Positions 1 through 9,050 are shown, numbered from the stretch's first letter. The stretch: DNA of 64,000 nt from Streptomyces sp. HPF1205 (GCF_020400825.1 NZ_JAINVH010000034.1:1-64000); one strand, 5' to 3'. Numbers and translations are program-made. Notes: generated from the letters alone by a model not told the origin.

Positions 1-31
1 TCTGAGTACGAGATGACCGTACCCCCAGTCT

Positions 32-45
32 TTGAACATGTTCAA
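32..45. promoter_or_regulatory. Perfect 14-bp palindrome, candidate operator
   Basis: The sequence TTGAACATGTTCAA is a perfect palindrome at the left edge, in an otherwise gene-free stretch (1-157). It has the size and symmetry of a TetR/MarR/PadR-type operator half-turn pair. It probably belongs to a gene starting left of the window. No regulator can be assigned. Confidence 0.4.
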
Positions 46-100
46 CTCGCTGTCCGCCGCAAGGGCCGTCAAGTGCCGTACGCCACAAGGGCACAGTGAA

Positions 101-133
101 GGGCCCGGCTCCGCGGGAGGCGGAACCGGGCCC
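101..133 (-). terminator. Hairpin terminator after the MMPL gene
   Basis: Two 14-nt arms (101-114 and 120-133) pair around a 5-nt loop. Read as minus-strand RNA the only irregularity is one U-G wobble. It lies 25 nt past the MMPL stop, as expected for a GC-rich intrinsic terminator lacking a strong U tract. Confidence 0.7.
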
Positions 134-157
134 GGTGACAGGCTGGGTGACGGGCAA

Positions 158-2431
158 TCAGTCCGTGGAGTAGACCGGCTCGCGATCGGTGTCGCCGTCG
201 GAGTCCCGGGCGCCGCCCGAAGCCGCGCCCGTACGCGCACCCGGGATCGCGCCCGCGCCCGCGAACGCCGCGCTCTCCTCGGCCGGTTCGACCGCCAGGT
301 GCGGCAGGCGCTTGTCCAGCCAGTCCGGCAGCCACCAGTTGCCCTTGCCGAACAGGTGCATCAGGGACGGCACCAGGACGGTGCGCAGGATGAAGGCGTC
401 CAGCGCCACCGCGCCCGCCAGGCCGATGCCGAACATCGCCAGCACCCGCTCGCCGCTGAGCACGAAGGCGAAGAAGACGCAGATCATGATGACCGCCGCC
501 GAGTTGATCACCCGGCTGGTCTCGGCGAGGCCGACCCGCACCGCGCGGGCGTTGTCGCGGCTGTGCACCCACTCCTCGTGCATCCGGCTGACCAGGAAGA
601 CCTGGTAGTCCATGGACAGGCCGAACAGCAGCGACAGCATGATCACCGGCAGGAAGGCGTCGATCGGCCCGGCCCGCCCGGCCAGCGAACCGCCCCAGCC
701 CCACTGGAACAGCGCGATCAGCACGCCGAACGAGGCCGCGGCCGCCACCAGGTTCATCACCGCCGCCGTCAGCGGCACCACCAGGCTGCGGAAGGCGAAC
801 AGCAGCAGGACGAAGCCCAGGGCGATGATCACCCCGATGAACAGCGGCAGCTTGTCGAACAGGACGGTCGCGAAGTCCTGGAAGATCGCGGTCTGGCCGC
901 CGACGTAGGCGTGCATCGTGGTGCCGCGTTCGACCGCCGGCACCACCTCGTGGCGCAGGTGCTTGATCAGGTCCGACGTCGCTTTGTCCTGCGGCGAGGT
1001 GGTGGGCACCGCGTTGACGAACTCGATGTCGCCGGCGTTCTTCAGCGGCACCTGGGCGGCGTACGCGATGCCCGGCGTCGACTTCAGCGTGGTGACCAGC
1101 TTGGTGACCGCGGCCTTGTCGCCGGCCGTGGGCGCGGTGGCCAGGATGGTCAGGGGGCCGTTGAAGCCGGGCCCGAAGCCGTCCGACAGCATGTCGTACG
1201 CCTTGCGGGTCGTCGTGGTCGTGGGGTTGTTGCCCTGGTCGGACGAACCGAGGCGCAGCGACAGCGCCGGGACGGCCAAGGTGCCCATGACGACGACCGC
1301 GACGAGCGCCAGCGCGCGCGGGTTGCGCTGCACGAGGGCCGACCAGCGGGCCGCCGGGCCGTTCGGCTTGGCCTCCAGCACCCCGCCTGCGGCGGCCAGC
1401 TTGCGGCGCTGGCGCCGGCTGAGCACGCGCATCTTGAGCACGCCGAGCATCGCGGGCAGCAGCGTGACGGCCGCGGCGACCGTGACCACCACGGTGAGCG
1501 CGGCGGCGACGGCCACGCCGTTGAGGAAGCTCAGCCGCAGCGTGAACATGCCCAGCAGCGCGATGCACACCGTGCCGCCGGCGAACAGCACCGCGCGGCC
1601 CGAGGTATTGAGCGAGGCGACCGCCGCCTCCTCCGGCGTCTTCCCCGCGAGGATGCCCTTGCGGTGCCTGGTGACGATGAACAGCGCGTAGTCGATGCCG
1701 ACGCCGAGGCCGACGAGGGTGGCGAGCTGCGGGGAGAAGTCCGCCACGTTCATGCCGTGGCTGAGCAGGATGATCGCGAACGAGGAGATGCCGACGCCGA
1801 ACAGCGCGGTCAGGATCGGCAGCAGCATGCCGAACAGCGAGCCCAGCGCCAGGAAGAGCACCACGCCCGCGGCGGCGATGCCGACCGTCTCGGCGACTTC
1901 GGGCACCGGCTGCTCGGCCTGGGCCGGCTTGTTGCCGCCGACCTCGACCTTCAGCCCCGGCGCCCTCGCGCTGTGCGCGGTGTCGATGAGCAGTTGCGCC
2001 TGGCTGTTGGCCATGTCGTTGCCGAGCTTGGTGTACGTGATCTTCGCGTACGCCGTCCGCCCGTCCTTGCTGATCTGCGCCGCGCCCGCGGGGTCGTACG
2101 GGCTGACGACCTGGCCGACGTCCTTCTGCTTGGCGACCTTGGCCAGCATCGGGGTGATGCGCTGCTTCACCGAGGCGTCGCGCACCGAGCCGGAGTCGAC
2201 GTGCCACACCACCGTGTCGGCCTCGCCCGACTGCGCCGGCAGCGCCTTGTCGAGCAGGTTGAGCACGGTCGTGGACTCGGTCCCCTTGAGCGAGAAGGCG
2301 TTGGAGTACGCGTCCCCGGCCGCGCTTCCCGCCGCCCCGATACCCACCAGCGCGGCCACCCAGAAAAGAATCACCAGCCATTTGTGCCGGAAGCACCATC
2401 GCGCCACTGAGGCCACGATCACATCCCCCAT
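158..2431 (-). CDS. MMPL/RND-family membrane exporter
   Basis: A 757-residue integral membrane protein of the MMPL branch of the RND superfamily, which exports lipids or hydrophobic drugs using the proton gradient. Both halves carry the family core in a transmembrane segment: GVGIDYALFIVTR in the first and LSMDYQVFLVSRMHEEW in the second, each with the Asp-Tyr pair implicated in proton relay. A first TM helix follows directly after the N-terminus (KWLVILFWVAALVGIG), then a periplasmic loop. The reading frame is open further upstream, but the ATG at 2431 begins the conserved MGDVIVASVARWC start and nothing before it resembles the family. It is divergent from the response regulator at 2643. The substrate cannot be told; drug export and lipid export are both possible. 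Confidence 0.88.
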   Translation of the reverse strand: MGDVIVASVARWCFRHKWLVILFWVAALVGIGAAGSAAGDAYSNAFSLKGTESTTVLNLLDKALPAQSGEADTVVWHVDSGSVRDASVKQRITPMLAKVAKQKDVGQVVSPYDPAGAAQISKDGRTAYAKITYTKLGNDMANSQAQLLIDTAHSARAPGLKVEVGGNKPAQAEQPVPEVAETVGIAAAGVVLFLALGSLFGMLLPILTALFGVGISSFAIILLSHGMNVADFSPQLATLVGLGVGIDYALFIVTRHRKGILAGKTPEEAAVASLNTSGRAVLFAGGTVCIALLGMFTLRLSFLNGVAVAAALTVVVTVAAAVTLLPAMLGVLKMRVLSRRQRRKLAAAGGVLEAKPNGPAARWSALVQRNPRALALVAVVVMGTLAVPALSLRLGSSDQGNNPTTTTTRKAYDMLSDGFGPGFNGPLTILATAPTAGDKAAVTKLVTTLKSTPGIAYAAQVPLKNAGDIEFVNAVPTTSPQDKATSDLIKHLRHEVVPAVERGTTMHAYVGGQTAIFQDFATVLFDKLPLFIGVIIALGFVLLLFAFRSLVVPLTAAVMNLVAAAASFGVLIALFQWGWGGSLAGRAGPIDAFLPVIMLSLLFGLSMDYQVFLVSRMHEEWVHSRDNARAVRVGLAETSRVINSAAVIMICVFFAFVLSGERVLAMFGIGLAGAVALDAFILRTVLVPSLMHLFGKGNWWLPDWLDKRLPHLAVEPAEESAAFAGAGAIPGARTGAASGGARDSDGDTDREPVYSTD

Positions 2432-2642
2432 CGTCCGTGCGAAGTCGCCGAAGTCCCGCGCACGTCCGCTTCCGTACACAGTCCCCCTGTGCGGTCGCGC
2501 CGTGCGGACCCGAATTGCCGTGAAGCGAATCCCTTTCAGCGTCCGTTGACCCCCCGCCGGTCTCCAAACGGATCCGGCATCTCTCAAGGAACTCCAAGGT
2601 TCGGCGGGCCGAAGCGCCCCGGGACGCCCGGATACTGGGGAC
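2432..2642. promoter_or_regulatory. Divergent promoter region with CAAGG direct repeats
   Basis: This 211-bp gap separates the MMPL gene and the response regulator. TCAAGG (2584-2589) and CCAAGG (2594-2599) form a direct repeat with a 10-bp period, the spacing often bound by OmpR-type dimers, about 45 bp upstream of the regulator start. Autoregulation, and control of the exporter, are inferences. Confidence 0.3.
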
Positions 2643-3398
2643 ATGGAAGCGACCGTGCTCATCGTCGAGGACGAACCGGGGATCGCCGACATTCTGCGGA
2701 TCACCCTGAAATACAACGGTTTCACCGTGCACAGCGCCTCGACCGGCCGCGAGGCGGTCGCCGCCGCCCGCGAGCTGCGGCCCGACCTGGTGCTGCTCGA
2801 CGTGATGCTGCCGGACGGCAACGGCTGGGAGGTGTGCCGCACGCTGCGCGAGGACCGGGCGGTGGCCAACGGGGCCGGGGCGGGCGGTGACGGCGACGCG
2901 GAGGACGACCTGGCGATCATCTTCGTGACGGCCAGGGACGCGCCCCGCGACGTGGTGGCCGGGCTGGCGCTGGGCGGCGACGACTACATCACCAAGCCGT
3001 TCGGGGTGGACGAGGTGGTCGCCCGGGTGCACGCCGTGCTGCGCCGCACCCGCCGCCGCGGCCCGCGCCCGGGTGAGCGGGTGCTGCGCCACGGCGACCT
3101 GGAGATGGACGAGGCGACCTACAGCGTGCGCCGGGCCGGGCAGCCGGTCGAGCTCACGCCCACCGAGTACAACCTGCTGCGGCACCTGCTGCGGCACGCC
3201 GGGCGGATCCTCACCAAGGAGCAGTTGCTGCAGCACGTGTGGCGGTACGACACCGCCGTGTCGTCCACGGTCGTGGAGACCTACATCTCGTACCTGCGGC
3301 GCAAGCTCGACCGGCTCGGGCCGTCGCTGATCGAGACCCGCCGCGGCATCGGGTACGGGCTGCGCGCCCTGGAGCCGGGGCCGGGGGCCGCCCGGTGA
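2643..3398 (+). CDS. OmpR/PhoB-family response regulator
   Basis: A 251-residue two-component response regulator. The receiver domain (about 1-130) has the acidic pair at Asp10/Glu11, the phospho-acceptor Asp53 in LVLLDVMLP, a Thr in FVTARD and the Lys in ITKPFG. The winged-helix DNA-binding domain (about 150-245) shows the typical LTPTEYNLLRHLL start and the VETYISYLRRKL recognition region. An unusual Gly/Asp-rich insertion of roughly 16 residues (about 73-89) sits before beta-4. Its stop overlaps the kinase start (GTGA), so the two are translationally coupled. Confidence 0.93.
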   Translation: MEATVLIVEDEPGIADILRITLKYNGFTVHSASTGREAVAAARELRPDLVLLDVMLPDGNGWEVCRTLREDRAVANGAGAGGDGDAEDDLAIIFVTARDAPRDVVAGLALGGDDYITKPFGVDEVVARVHAVLRRTRRRGPRPGERVLRHGDLEMDEATYSVRRAGQPVELTPTEYNLLRHLLRHAGRILTKEQLLQHVWRYDTAVSSTVVETYISYLRRKLDRLGPSLIETRRGIGYGLRALEPGPGAAR

Positions 3399-4885
3399 GC
3401 CGCCCCGGCTGCGGGTTCTGGCCCGCGCCGAAGTCGCTGCGGGGACGGTTCACCATCGCCAACGTGACGTTCCTGGCGGTCGGGCTGGTCCTCGCGGCCG
3501 CGGCGAGCATCGCCGCCACGTACATGGTGCTCATCGGGCAGATCGACGACTCGCTGCGGTCCTCCCAGGACCCGCTGCGGCAGGTCTCGCTCGCCGCCGA
3601 CGGCCGGCGGCAGCTGTGCACGCTGGCCGGGCTGCTGGAGAACGGCAAGGGCGGCTCGGCGATCTCGCGCGCGTTCCAGCAGGACCTGTTCATCGTGCTG
3701 GACCGGAAGGGCACGGCCGCGGCCTTCTGCCAGGACGGGAAGACCGAGATCACGCCGGAGCAGCGGCGGCTGGCCGGGGCGGTGCCCGATCCGGTGAAGC
3801 TGGCCCGCGGCGGGCAACCGAAGACCGTGCGCAGCGGCTCCACCGAGTACCGGGTGCTGGCGACCCGGCTGTCCGACGGCACGATCGTGGTCAAGGGCAT
3901 GCGGCTGAGCGGCGTCAAGCACGCCATCGGCAAGCTGCTGGTCTGGGAGGCGGGCGCGGGGGTGGTGCTGCTGGCGCTGCTGGCGGCCGGCTCGATGACC
4001 GCCGCCCGCCGCAGGCTGAGCCCGCTGGAGGACATGGTGGAGACCGCCTCCGCGATCGCCCAGGGCGACCTGTCCCGCAGGGTGCGCACCGCGCGCAACG
4101 GCTCCCTGGAGGTCACCGAGCTCAGCGCGGCGCTCAACGCCATGCTGCAGCAGATCGAGACCGCGCTCACCGAGAGCGAACGGGCCGGCGCGCAGATGCG
4201 CCAGTTCCTCGCGGACGCCTCCCACGAGCTGCGCACCCCGCTGGCCTCGGTCCGCGGCTACCTCCAGCTGTACGAGAAGGGCATGCTCGAACCCGACGAG
4301 CGGGACCGGGCGCTGAGCCGGGTCTCGGCCGAGGCGCTGCGGATGAGCCGCCTGGTCGACGAACTGCTCGCCCTGGCCCGCCTCGACGACCGCCCGGCGG
4401 CCTGTTTCCAGCCGGTGGACCTGTGCTGCCTGGTACGGGACGCGGCCGGCGACCTCGCGGTGCAGCAGCCGGAGCGGCCGATCACGTTCCTGCTGCCGGA
4501 ACCGGAGGACGAGGTGCCGTGCGTGTTCGGGGACGAGGCGGAGCTGCGGCAGGTGGTGGGAAACCTGTTGGGCAACGTGCGGGTGCACACCCCCGCGGCC
4601 TCCCCGCTCACCGTGGAGGTCGCGGTGGAGGCGGAGGAGATGCTGCTGCGGATCGCGGACTCGGGCCCGGGCCTGGCCGCGCGGGACGCCGAGCGCGTCT
4701 TCGACCGCTTCTTCCGCGCCGACCCGGAGCGGGCCCGCGACACCGGGGGCGCGGGCCTCGGCATGTCCATCGTCAAAGCGGTGGTCCAGGCCCACAACGG
4801 CACGGTCACCCTCGACACCGCCCCGGGCAAGGGCCTGACGGTCCGGGTCCGGCTGCCGCTGGCGCCCGCGCCGGTCCCCGTCTGA
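3395..4885 (+). CDS. Two-component sensor histidine kinase
   Basis: A 496-residue membrane kinase, partner of the preceding regulator. It has an N-terminal TM helix (about 20-45), an extracytoplasmic sensor of about 130 residues, a second TM helix (about 185-208), a HAMP segment, a HisKA domain with phospho-acceptor His277 in DASHELRTPLASVRGY, and a GHKL ATPase domain with N-, G1- (DSGPGL), F- (FDRFFR) and G2- (GGAGLGMSIV) boxes. The GTG at 3395 overlaps the upstream TGA. Upstream codons in the same frame overlap the regulator gene and were rejected. The layout resembles Streptomyces CseC/TcrY-type kinases; the signal is unknown. Confidence 0.92.
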   Translation: MSRPGCGFWPAPKSLRGRFTIANVTFLAVGLVLAAAASIAATYMVLIGQIDDSLRSSQDPLRQVSLAADGRRQLCTLAGLLENGKGGSAISRAFQQDLFIVLDRKGTAAAFCQDGKTEITPEQRRLAGAVPDPVKLARGGQPKTVRSGSTEYRVLATRLSDGTIVVKGMRLSGVKHAIGKLLVWEAGAGVVLLALLAAGSMTAARRRLSPLEDMVETASAIAQGDLSRRVRTARNGSLEVTELSAALNAMLQQIETALTESERAGAQMRQFLADASHELRTPLASVRGYLQLYEKGMLEPDERDRALSRVSAEALRMSRLVDELLALARLDDRPAACFQPVDLCCLVRDAAGDLAVQQPERPITFLLPEPEDEVPCVFGDEAELRQVVGNLLGNVRVHTPAASPLTVEVAVEAEEMLLRIADSGPGLAARDAERVFDRFFRADPERARDTGGAGLGMSIVKAVVQAHNGTVTLDTAPGKGLTVRVRLPLAPAPVPV

Positions 4886-4914
4886 GGGGTGCGCGGCCGC
4901 CTGCTCCTCGGGGC

Positions 4915-4930
4915 GTACGCGGCCGCGTAC
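4915..4930. terminator. Palindrome between convergent kinase and MFS genes
   Basis: GTACGCGGCCGCGTAC is a perfect 16-bp palindrome sitting in the 47-bp gap between two converging genes, 3 bp from the MFS stop. It could act as a bidirectional terminator, though with no loop it is equally a simple dyad. Confidence 0.4.
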
Positions 4931-4932
4931 CG

Positions 4933-6159
4933 TCACACCGGCACGGTCGCCTCGGGCTCCACGGCGGTGAGCGCCTTCGCCCGCCGCACGCCGGGGACCG
5001 CCGCCGTGCCCAGGCAGGCCGCGCCGACCACCGCCGCCGACACGTACAGCGGCACCGCGGCCCCGAAAGCGTCCGAAGCGAGCGGCGCCAGCGCGTACCC
5101 CACCGGCATCGCCGCCAGCGACAGCAGCCAGTCGTAGGAGACGACCCGGGCCAGCACGCCGGCGGGCACGGACGCGTAGACGTACGTCTCCCACACCGGC
5201 GTGAGGAAGCCGAGGGCGCACAGCGCCAGGGCGTACGAGGCGACCAGCAGCCAGGCGGGTGCGCCGGCCGCCAGGAGCGCGAGCGGGAGGGCGTACGTGG
5301 CCAGGCCGGCGTTGGCGGCGAGGATGGGACGCTTCGGCCGGGCCCTGGAGGCCAGCAGCGACCCCAGCAGCAGGCCGACCGAGCCCGCCTGCAGCACGAC
5401 GACCCAGATGCCGTCGCCGTGCGCCCTGCCGTGCACCGCCAGCGGGCCGAGGGTGGCCAGGACGGCCGCTGCCCCGTTCCACATCGAGTGCGCGATCAGG
5501 CTGGTCCAGTACCAGTCACGGGCGCGCACCTCGCTCCACCCCTCGACGAGGTCGGCGCGCAGCGACCGCCGGGGTATCGGGGTGCGGCGGACCTGGATGA
5601 CGGCGAGCAGGGCGGCGCTGGCCGCGAAGGAGGCCGCGTCCAGGACGAACGCCCAGCCGGGTCCCGCGGTGAAGATCAGCGCGCCGGCCAGCGCGGGTCC
5701 CGCCAGCCGGGCCGCGTTGTTGGCCGACGCGACAAGGGCGTTGGCCCGCAGCAGCCCCTCGCCGTCCACCGTTCCGGTGACCAGGGGGGCCGCGGTCGGC
5801 ATCGCGAACGCCGAGGCGATCCCGCCGATCGCCTCGGCGACCGCCAGATGCGGCAGCCGCGGGTCGCCGCCGATCAGCTCCAGGCCCACGACGAGCTGCG
5901 CGGCGCACCGCACGAGGTCGGTGGTCAGCGCGGCCTTGCGGGCGTCGAACCGGTCGGCCACCACGCCGCCGAGCGGCAGCAGGAGCAGCCTCGGCACCAT
6001 CGCGCAGGCCAGCACGAGCGAGAGCGCGGCCGCCGAGCCGGTCGCCCTGCTGACCGCGATGGCCAGCGCGGCCGGCACGACGGCGTCTCCGACGGCCGAC
6101 AGCGTGCGGCCGGTGAACAGCAGGCGGAAAGCGCGGTGGCGCAGGGGATGCGTCGTCAT
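4933..6159 (-). CDS. MFS transporter, efflux-type
   Basis: A 408-residue major facilitator of the MFS_3/enterobactin-exporter-like group, with about 12 hydrophobic helices and the motif-A-like loop GGVVADRFDARKA between TM2 and TM3. Such proteins commonly export drugs or siderophore-like compounds by proton antiport. The ATG at 6159 is chosen; a GTG at 6165 is in frame two codons upstream and cannot be excluded. It is divergent from the MarR gene, and the 90-bp gap holds two matching operator-like sites, so repression by that MarR protein relieved by the transporter's substrate is the simplest model. Confidence 0.87.
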   Translation of the reverse strand: MTTHPLRHRAFRLLFTGRTLSAVGDAVVPAALAIAVSRATGSAAALSLVLACAMVPRLLLLPLGGVVADRFDARKAALTTDLVRCAAQLVVGLELIGGDPRLPHLAVAEAIGGIASAFAMPTAAPLVTGTVDGEGLLRANALVASANNAARLAGPALAGALIFTAGPGWAFVLDAASFAASAALLAVIQVRRTPIPRRSLRADLVEGWSEVRARDWYWTSLIAHSMWNGAAAVLATLGPLAVHGRAHGDGIWVVVLQAGSVGLLLGSLLASRARPKRPILAANAGLATYALPLALLAAGAPAWLLVASYALALCALGFLTPVWETYVYASVPAGVLARVVSYDWLLSLAAMPVGYALAPLASDAFGAAVPLYVSAAVVGAACLGTAAVPGVRRAKALTAVEPEATVPV

Positions 6160-6171
6160 GGACACCCACGG

Positions 6172-6216
6172 TATTTCGGCGCCGAATCTTTCGTCAACGA
6201 ATATTTTGGTGCCGAG
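6172..6216. promoter_or_regulatory. Tandem operator sites for the MarR regulator
   Basis: TATTTCGGCGCCGAA (6172-6186) and TATTTTGGTGCCGAG (6202-6216) are two copies of one motif spaced exactly 30 bp apart. The first contains a perfect 12-bp palindrome, TTCGGCGCCGAA. They lie between the divergent MFS and MarR starts, where a MarR dimer would control both. Confidence 0.65.
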
Positions 6217-6249
6217 GTATCGGCCGGTTCGGTGGGTAGGATCGGGGCC

Positions 6250-6852
6250 ATGAGGCGCCGCGAGGAGACGCGAGAGGACACGGCCGGGCGGACCGCGGAA
6301 ACGGGTACGGGGGGCGGTGCGGACGGCCGCGGGGCGGCCGGCGAGGACAGTGAGGGCAGTGAGGGCGGCGGGCGGGACTGGACCGACCTGCACGTCGAGC
6401 GCTGGCTGCCCGTACTGCCGGAGCTGGACCCCGACATCGAGGGCGCCGTCACCCGGGCGAAGGTCCTCACCGACCACCTGCGGCGGGTCACGGAGCGCTC
6501 CCTGGCCGACTTCGGCATGCACAAGCACGAGTTCGAGACACTGCACTGCCTGGCCGGGCGCGGGGGCCGCGCCGCCCCCTCCGAACTGGCCGCCGACCTC
6601 AAGATGGCCCCCGCCTCCGTCACCGGCCGCCTCGACGCGCTGGAGCGCCGCGGCTTCGTCCGCCGTACGCCGTCCGCGGCCGACCGCCGCCGCGTCGACG
6701 TCGAACTCACGCGGGAAGGGCGTGCCGCCTGGCTCGGGGCGATGGATGTGGTCGGGCACGAGGAGTACAGGTTGCTCGGCACGTTGAACGCGGAGGAGCG
6801 GCGGACGCTTTCGGATCTTTTGCGGCGCGTGTTGTTGGCCGCGGAGCGCTGA
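6250..6852 (+). CDS. MarR-family transcriptional regulator
   Basis: A 200-residue winged-helix regulator. The first 40 residues are low-complexity Glu/Gly/Arg-rich, and the MarR fold runs from about residue 60. The helix-turn-helix with PSELAADLKMAPASVTGRLD and the wing with RTPSAADRRRVDVELT are clear. MarR dimers repress neighbouring transporter genes until a ligand binds; the adjacent MFS gene is the obvious target. The ATG at 6250 is the only plausible start, but the acidic N-terminal tail is atypical and a later start could be used. Confidence 0.88.
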   Translation: MRRREETREDTAGRTAETGTGGGADGRGAAGEDSEGSEGGGRDWTDLHVERWLPVLPELDPDIEGAVTRAKVLTDHLRRVTERSLADFGMHKHEFETLHCLAGRGGRAAPSELAADLKMAPASVTGRLDALERRGFVRRTPSAADRRRVDVELTREGRAAWLGAMDVVGHEEYRLLGTLNAEERRTLSDLLRRVLLAAER

Positions 6853-7070
6853 GGGGGCTCGCCGGGAGGGCCCGGCAGCCTTGTTCGGGTTGGGCGGGGG
6901 CCGTCCCGAGGGGGTGGTTGCTGTTGGTGCCGGGTCGGCGGTTGTCTGTGGTTGGTCGCGCAGTTCCCCGCGCCCCTTGGTAGGGGCGGCCAGCTGTTGT
7001 GCGGTATCCGCGGGGCTTGGTAGGGGCGGCCGACTGTCGGGGGTCGGGGCTGGGCTTTGGGGGTGGGGCG
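6853..7070. repeat. Intergenic gap with common Streptomyces repeat and a 16-bp direct repeat
   Basis: CGCGCAGTTCCCCGCGCCCC (6957-6976) is one arm of a palindromic element I recognise as very common between Streptomyces genes; the second arm is degenerate here. CTTGGTAGGGGCGGCC then occurs twice (6976-6991 and 7016-7031), 40 bp apart. No gene is visible. Confidence 0.5.
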
Positions 7071-9050
7071 TCAGGGGGCTGCGGGCAGGGCTTGGGTCAG
7101 GAGGTGGAGGTGGTCGGTTACGGGGCCGGCTGTCAGGAGGCCGCCGGCGGGGCCGGCCAGTTCGGGGGCGGCGGGGGTCAGGGCGGTCAGGGCCCGGCGC
7201 ATGGTGCGGCGGTCGTGGAGGGTGAGGGCGGCGCGGGCGGTGAGGGTCCACAGGGCTTCCTGGAGCAGGCCGGGCGGCGGGTCCGGGGTGGCGCGAAGGG
7301 CGGTGGCCGCCTCGGTGCGGCGGTCCTCGGCGAGCAGGAGCAGCGGGCGGGCCCAGGGCTCGTACGGGCCGAAGTCCGCCGCCGGTGCCGGGTCGGCCGG
7401 GCGGCCGTCGCGTACCCGCAGGCACAGCAGCGCCAGGGGCAGCAGTCCCTCCGACAGGCCGGGCATGCCGGCGCCGTCGAGCAGCGTCGCGGCCTCGCGG
7501 TATCCGGCCTCCGCCTCGGCCGCCGGGGTACGGGTGTCGGCGGCGGCCCGCATCGCCCGGTACCACCCCGTGAAGACCGCGACGAGCGGCAGCTCATGGC
7601 GTTCGGCCAGCCGGTCCGCGGCGGCGGCGTGCCGGTCCGCGCCCGGGAAGTCGCCGAGGCCGCCGCGGGCCTGGAGCCGTACGAGGTGGCCGAGGACCTC
7701 GAAGGTGGTCAGGCCGTGCCGGGCCGACAGCGCCACCAGTTCCGCGCCGATCGCGTCCCGGCGCGCGGCCAGCCCCGGCCGCTCGCAACTCTGCATGAAC
7801 ACGCCGTTGAGCGCGAAGGCCAGCGGCCCGGGATCGTCGAGCCCGCGCGCGAGCCGCTCCGCCAGCCGGGCCGCCTGGGGCCCGCGGGCCCCTCGTACGC
7901 CCCGGGACTCCACGGCGATCGTCGCCAGCAGCCGGGCCCGTACCGCCTCGTGGCCGTCCGGCGGGAGCGCGGCCAGGGTGCGTTCGGCGGCGGCCACGGT
8001 ACGGGCGGCCTGCCCGGGGTCGTCCAGGCGCGGCCACACGGCGGGCACGTCATAGGCACCGATCACCCGCGCGGTCAGCTCCGGGTCGCCGAGTTCCTCG
8101 GCCGCCTCGGCCGCCGCCACCCTGTGTCTGCGGGCCGCGACCAGGCCGGTCCCGCCGGTCACCGCGAGGGTGCGCAGCAGGCCGACCGTGGACTCCAGCC
8201 GGGCGCGGGCGCCGGCCGGGACCTCGCGGTCGTACGCGGCCGCCGTCCGCGCCCATAGCCGCTGGGCGGCGGCCGGCGCCTGGTCGAGGCGTTCGGACTG
8301 GGCGAGGATGTCCGCCTCCAGGGCGCGCAGGGCGGGCCCCGGGTCCAGGCCGAGCTGTTCGGCCAGCAGGGCGCGGGCGCGGCGCAGGACCGCGAGCGCG
8401 TCGCCCTGGCGGCCGGCCCGGTACAGGGCCAGTGCCAGCAGCCGCCAGGCGTCCTCGCGCCAAGGGTGCTCGGCGGCGTGCGCGTCGAGGTCGGCCGCGA
8501 CCTGCGCGGCCTGGCCGAGCGCCAGCCGCGCCCCGGCCCGCTCCTCGACCGCGTGCAGCCGCAGTTCGGCCAGGCGGGAGCGCTCGGCGCGGGCCCACGG
8601 CTGATCGGCGAACTCGGCGTAGGCCGGCCCGCGCCACTGCCGGAGCGCGTCCCCGAGCAGGTCGGCCGCCGCGGCCGGCGCGAGCCCCCGCGCCGCGCCC
8701 ACCGCCTCCTCGAACCGCCAGGCGTCCACGGCCTCCGGTTCGGCCCGCAGCGCGTACCCGGGACCCTCGGTGACCAGCAGCCGGGCCGGGGCGCGCGGCG
8801 GGCGGTCGGGCTCCAGCGTGCGGCGCAGCGCGGCGACGAAGGTGCGTACGGCGGCCACCGCGCCCGCGGGATCGTCCGGTGGCTGCGGCCACAGGTCTGC
8901 CACCAGCCGCGACACGGGGACCACACGGCGGCGGGCGATGACCAGCAGGGCCAGCACCGCGCGGTGCCGCGGCCCCTTGAGGGCCAGCGGTTCCCCCGCG
9001 CCGTCCCAGGCCGCCACCGGCCCCAGCACACCGAACAGGACCCGCCGCAC
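7071..9050 (-). CDS. SARP/BTAD-family transcriptional regulator with TPR-like tail
   Basis: About 659 residues. It starts with an OmpR-type winged-helix domain (about 5-90; VLFGVLGPVAAW, then ALKGPRHRAVLALLVI), followed by a bacterial transcriptional activation domain (about 95-240; GPAYAEFADQPWARAE and the typical ALRALEADIL end). The remaining 400 residues are helical, Ala/Leu/Arg-rich and TPR-like. There is no P-loop NTPase, so it is an AfsR/SARP variant lacking NB-ARC. Such proteins activate secondary-metabolite or export genes, but no biosynthetic cluster lies beside it. The GTG at 9050 is chosen from the domain start; GGGA lies too close to it to be a good SD, and the frame stays open far upstream through repeats, so the start is uncertain. 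Confidence 0.8.
   Translation of the reverse strand: MRRVLFGVLGPVAAWDGAGEPLALKGPRHRAVLALLVIARRRVVPVSRLVADLWPQPPDDPAGAVAAVRTFVAALRRTLEPDRPPRAPARLLVTEGPGYALRAEPEAVDAWRFEEAVGAARGLAPAAAADLLGDALRQWRGPAYAEFADQPWARAERSRLAELRLHAVEERAGARLALGQAAQVAADLDAHAAEHPWREDAWRLLALALYRAGRQGDALAVLRRARALLAEQLGLDPGPALRALEADILAQSERLDQAPAAAQRLWARTAAAYDREVPAGARARLESTVGLLRTLAVTGGTGLVAARRHRVAAAEAAEELGDPELTARVIGAYDVPAVWPRLDDPGQAARTVAAAERTLAALPPDGHEAVRARLLATIAVESRGVRGARGPQAARLAERLARGLDDPGPLAFALNGVFMQSCERPGLAARRDAIGAELVALSARHGLTTFEVLGHLVRLQARGGLGDFPGADRHAAAADRLAERHELPLVAVFTGWYRAMRAAADTRTPAAEAEAGYREAATLLDGAGMPGLSEGLLPLALLCLRVRDGRPADPAPAADFGPYEPWARPLLLLAEDRRTEAATALRATPDPPPGLLQEALWTLTARAALTLHDRRTMRRALTALTPAAPELAGPAGGLLTAGPVTDHLHLLTQALPAAP

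Noticed and set aside
69..3236. Very long open frames antisense to or out of frame with the MMPL gene (up to 1055 codons)
   Set aside because: They are GC-driven shadow frames: composition is Arg/Gly/Pro/Ala-rich with no family motif, while the MMPL frame has clear domains and codon bias.
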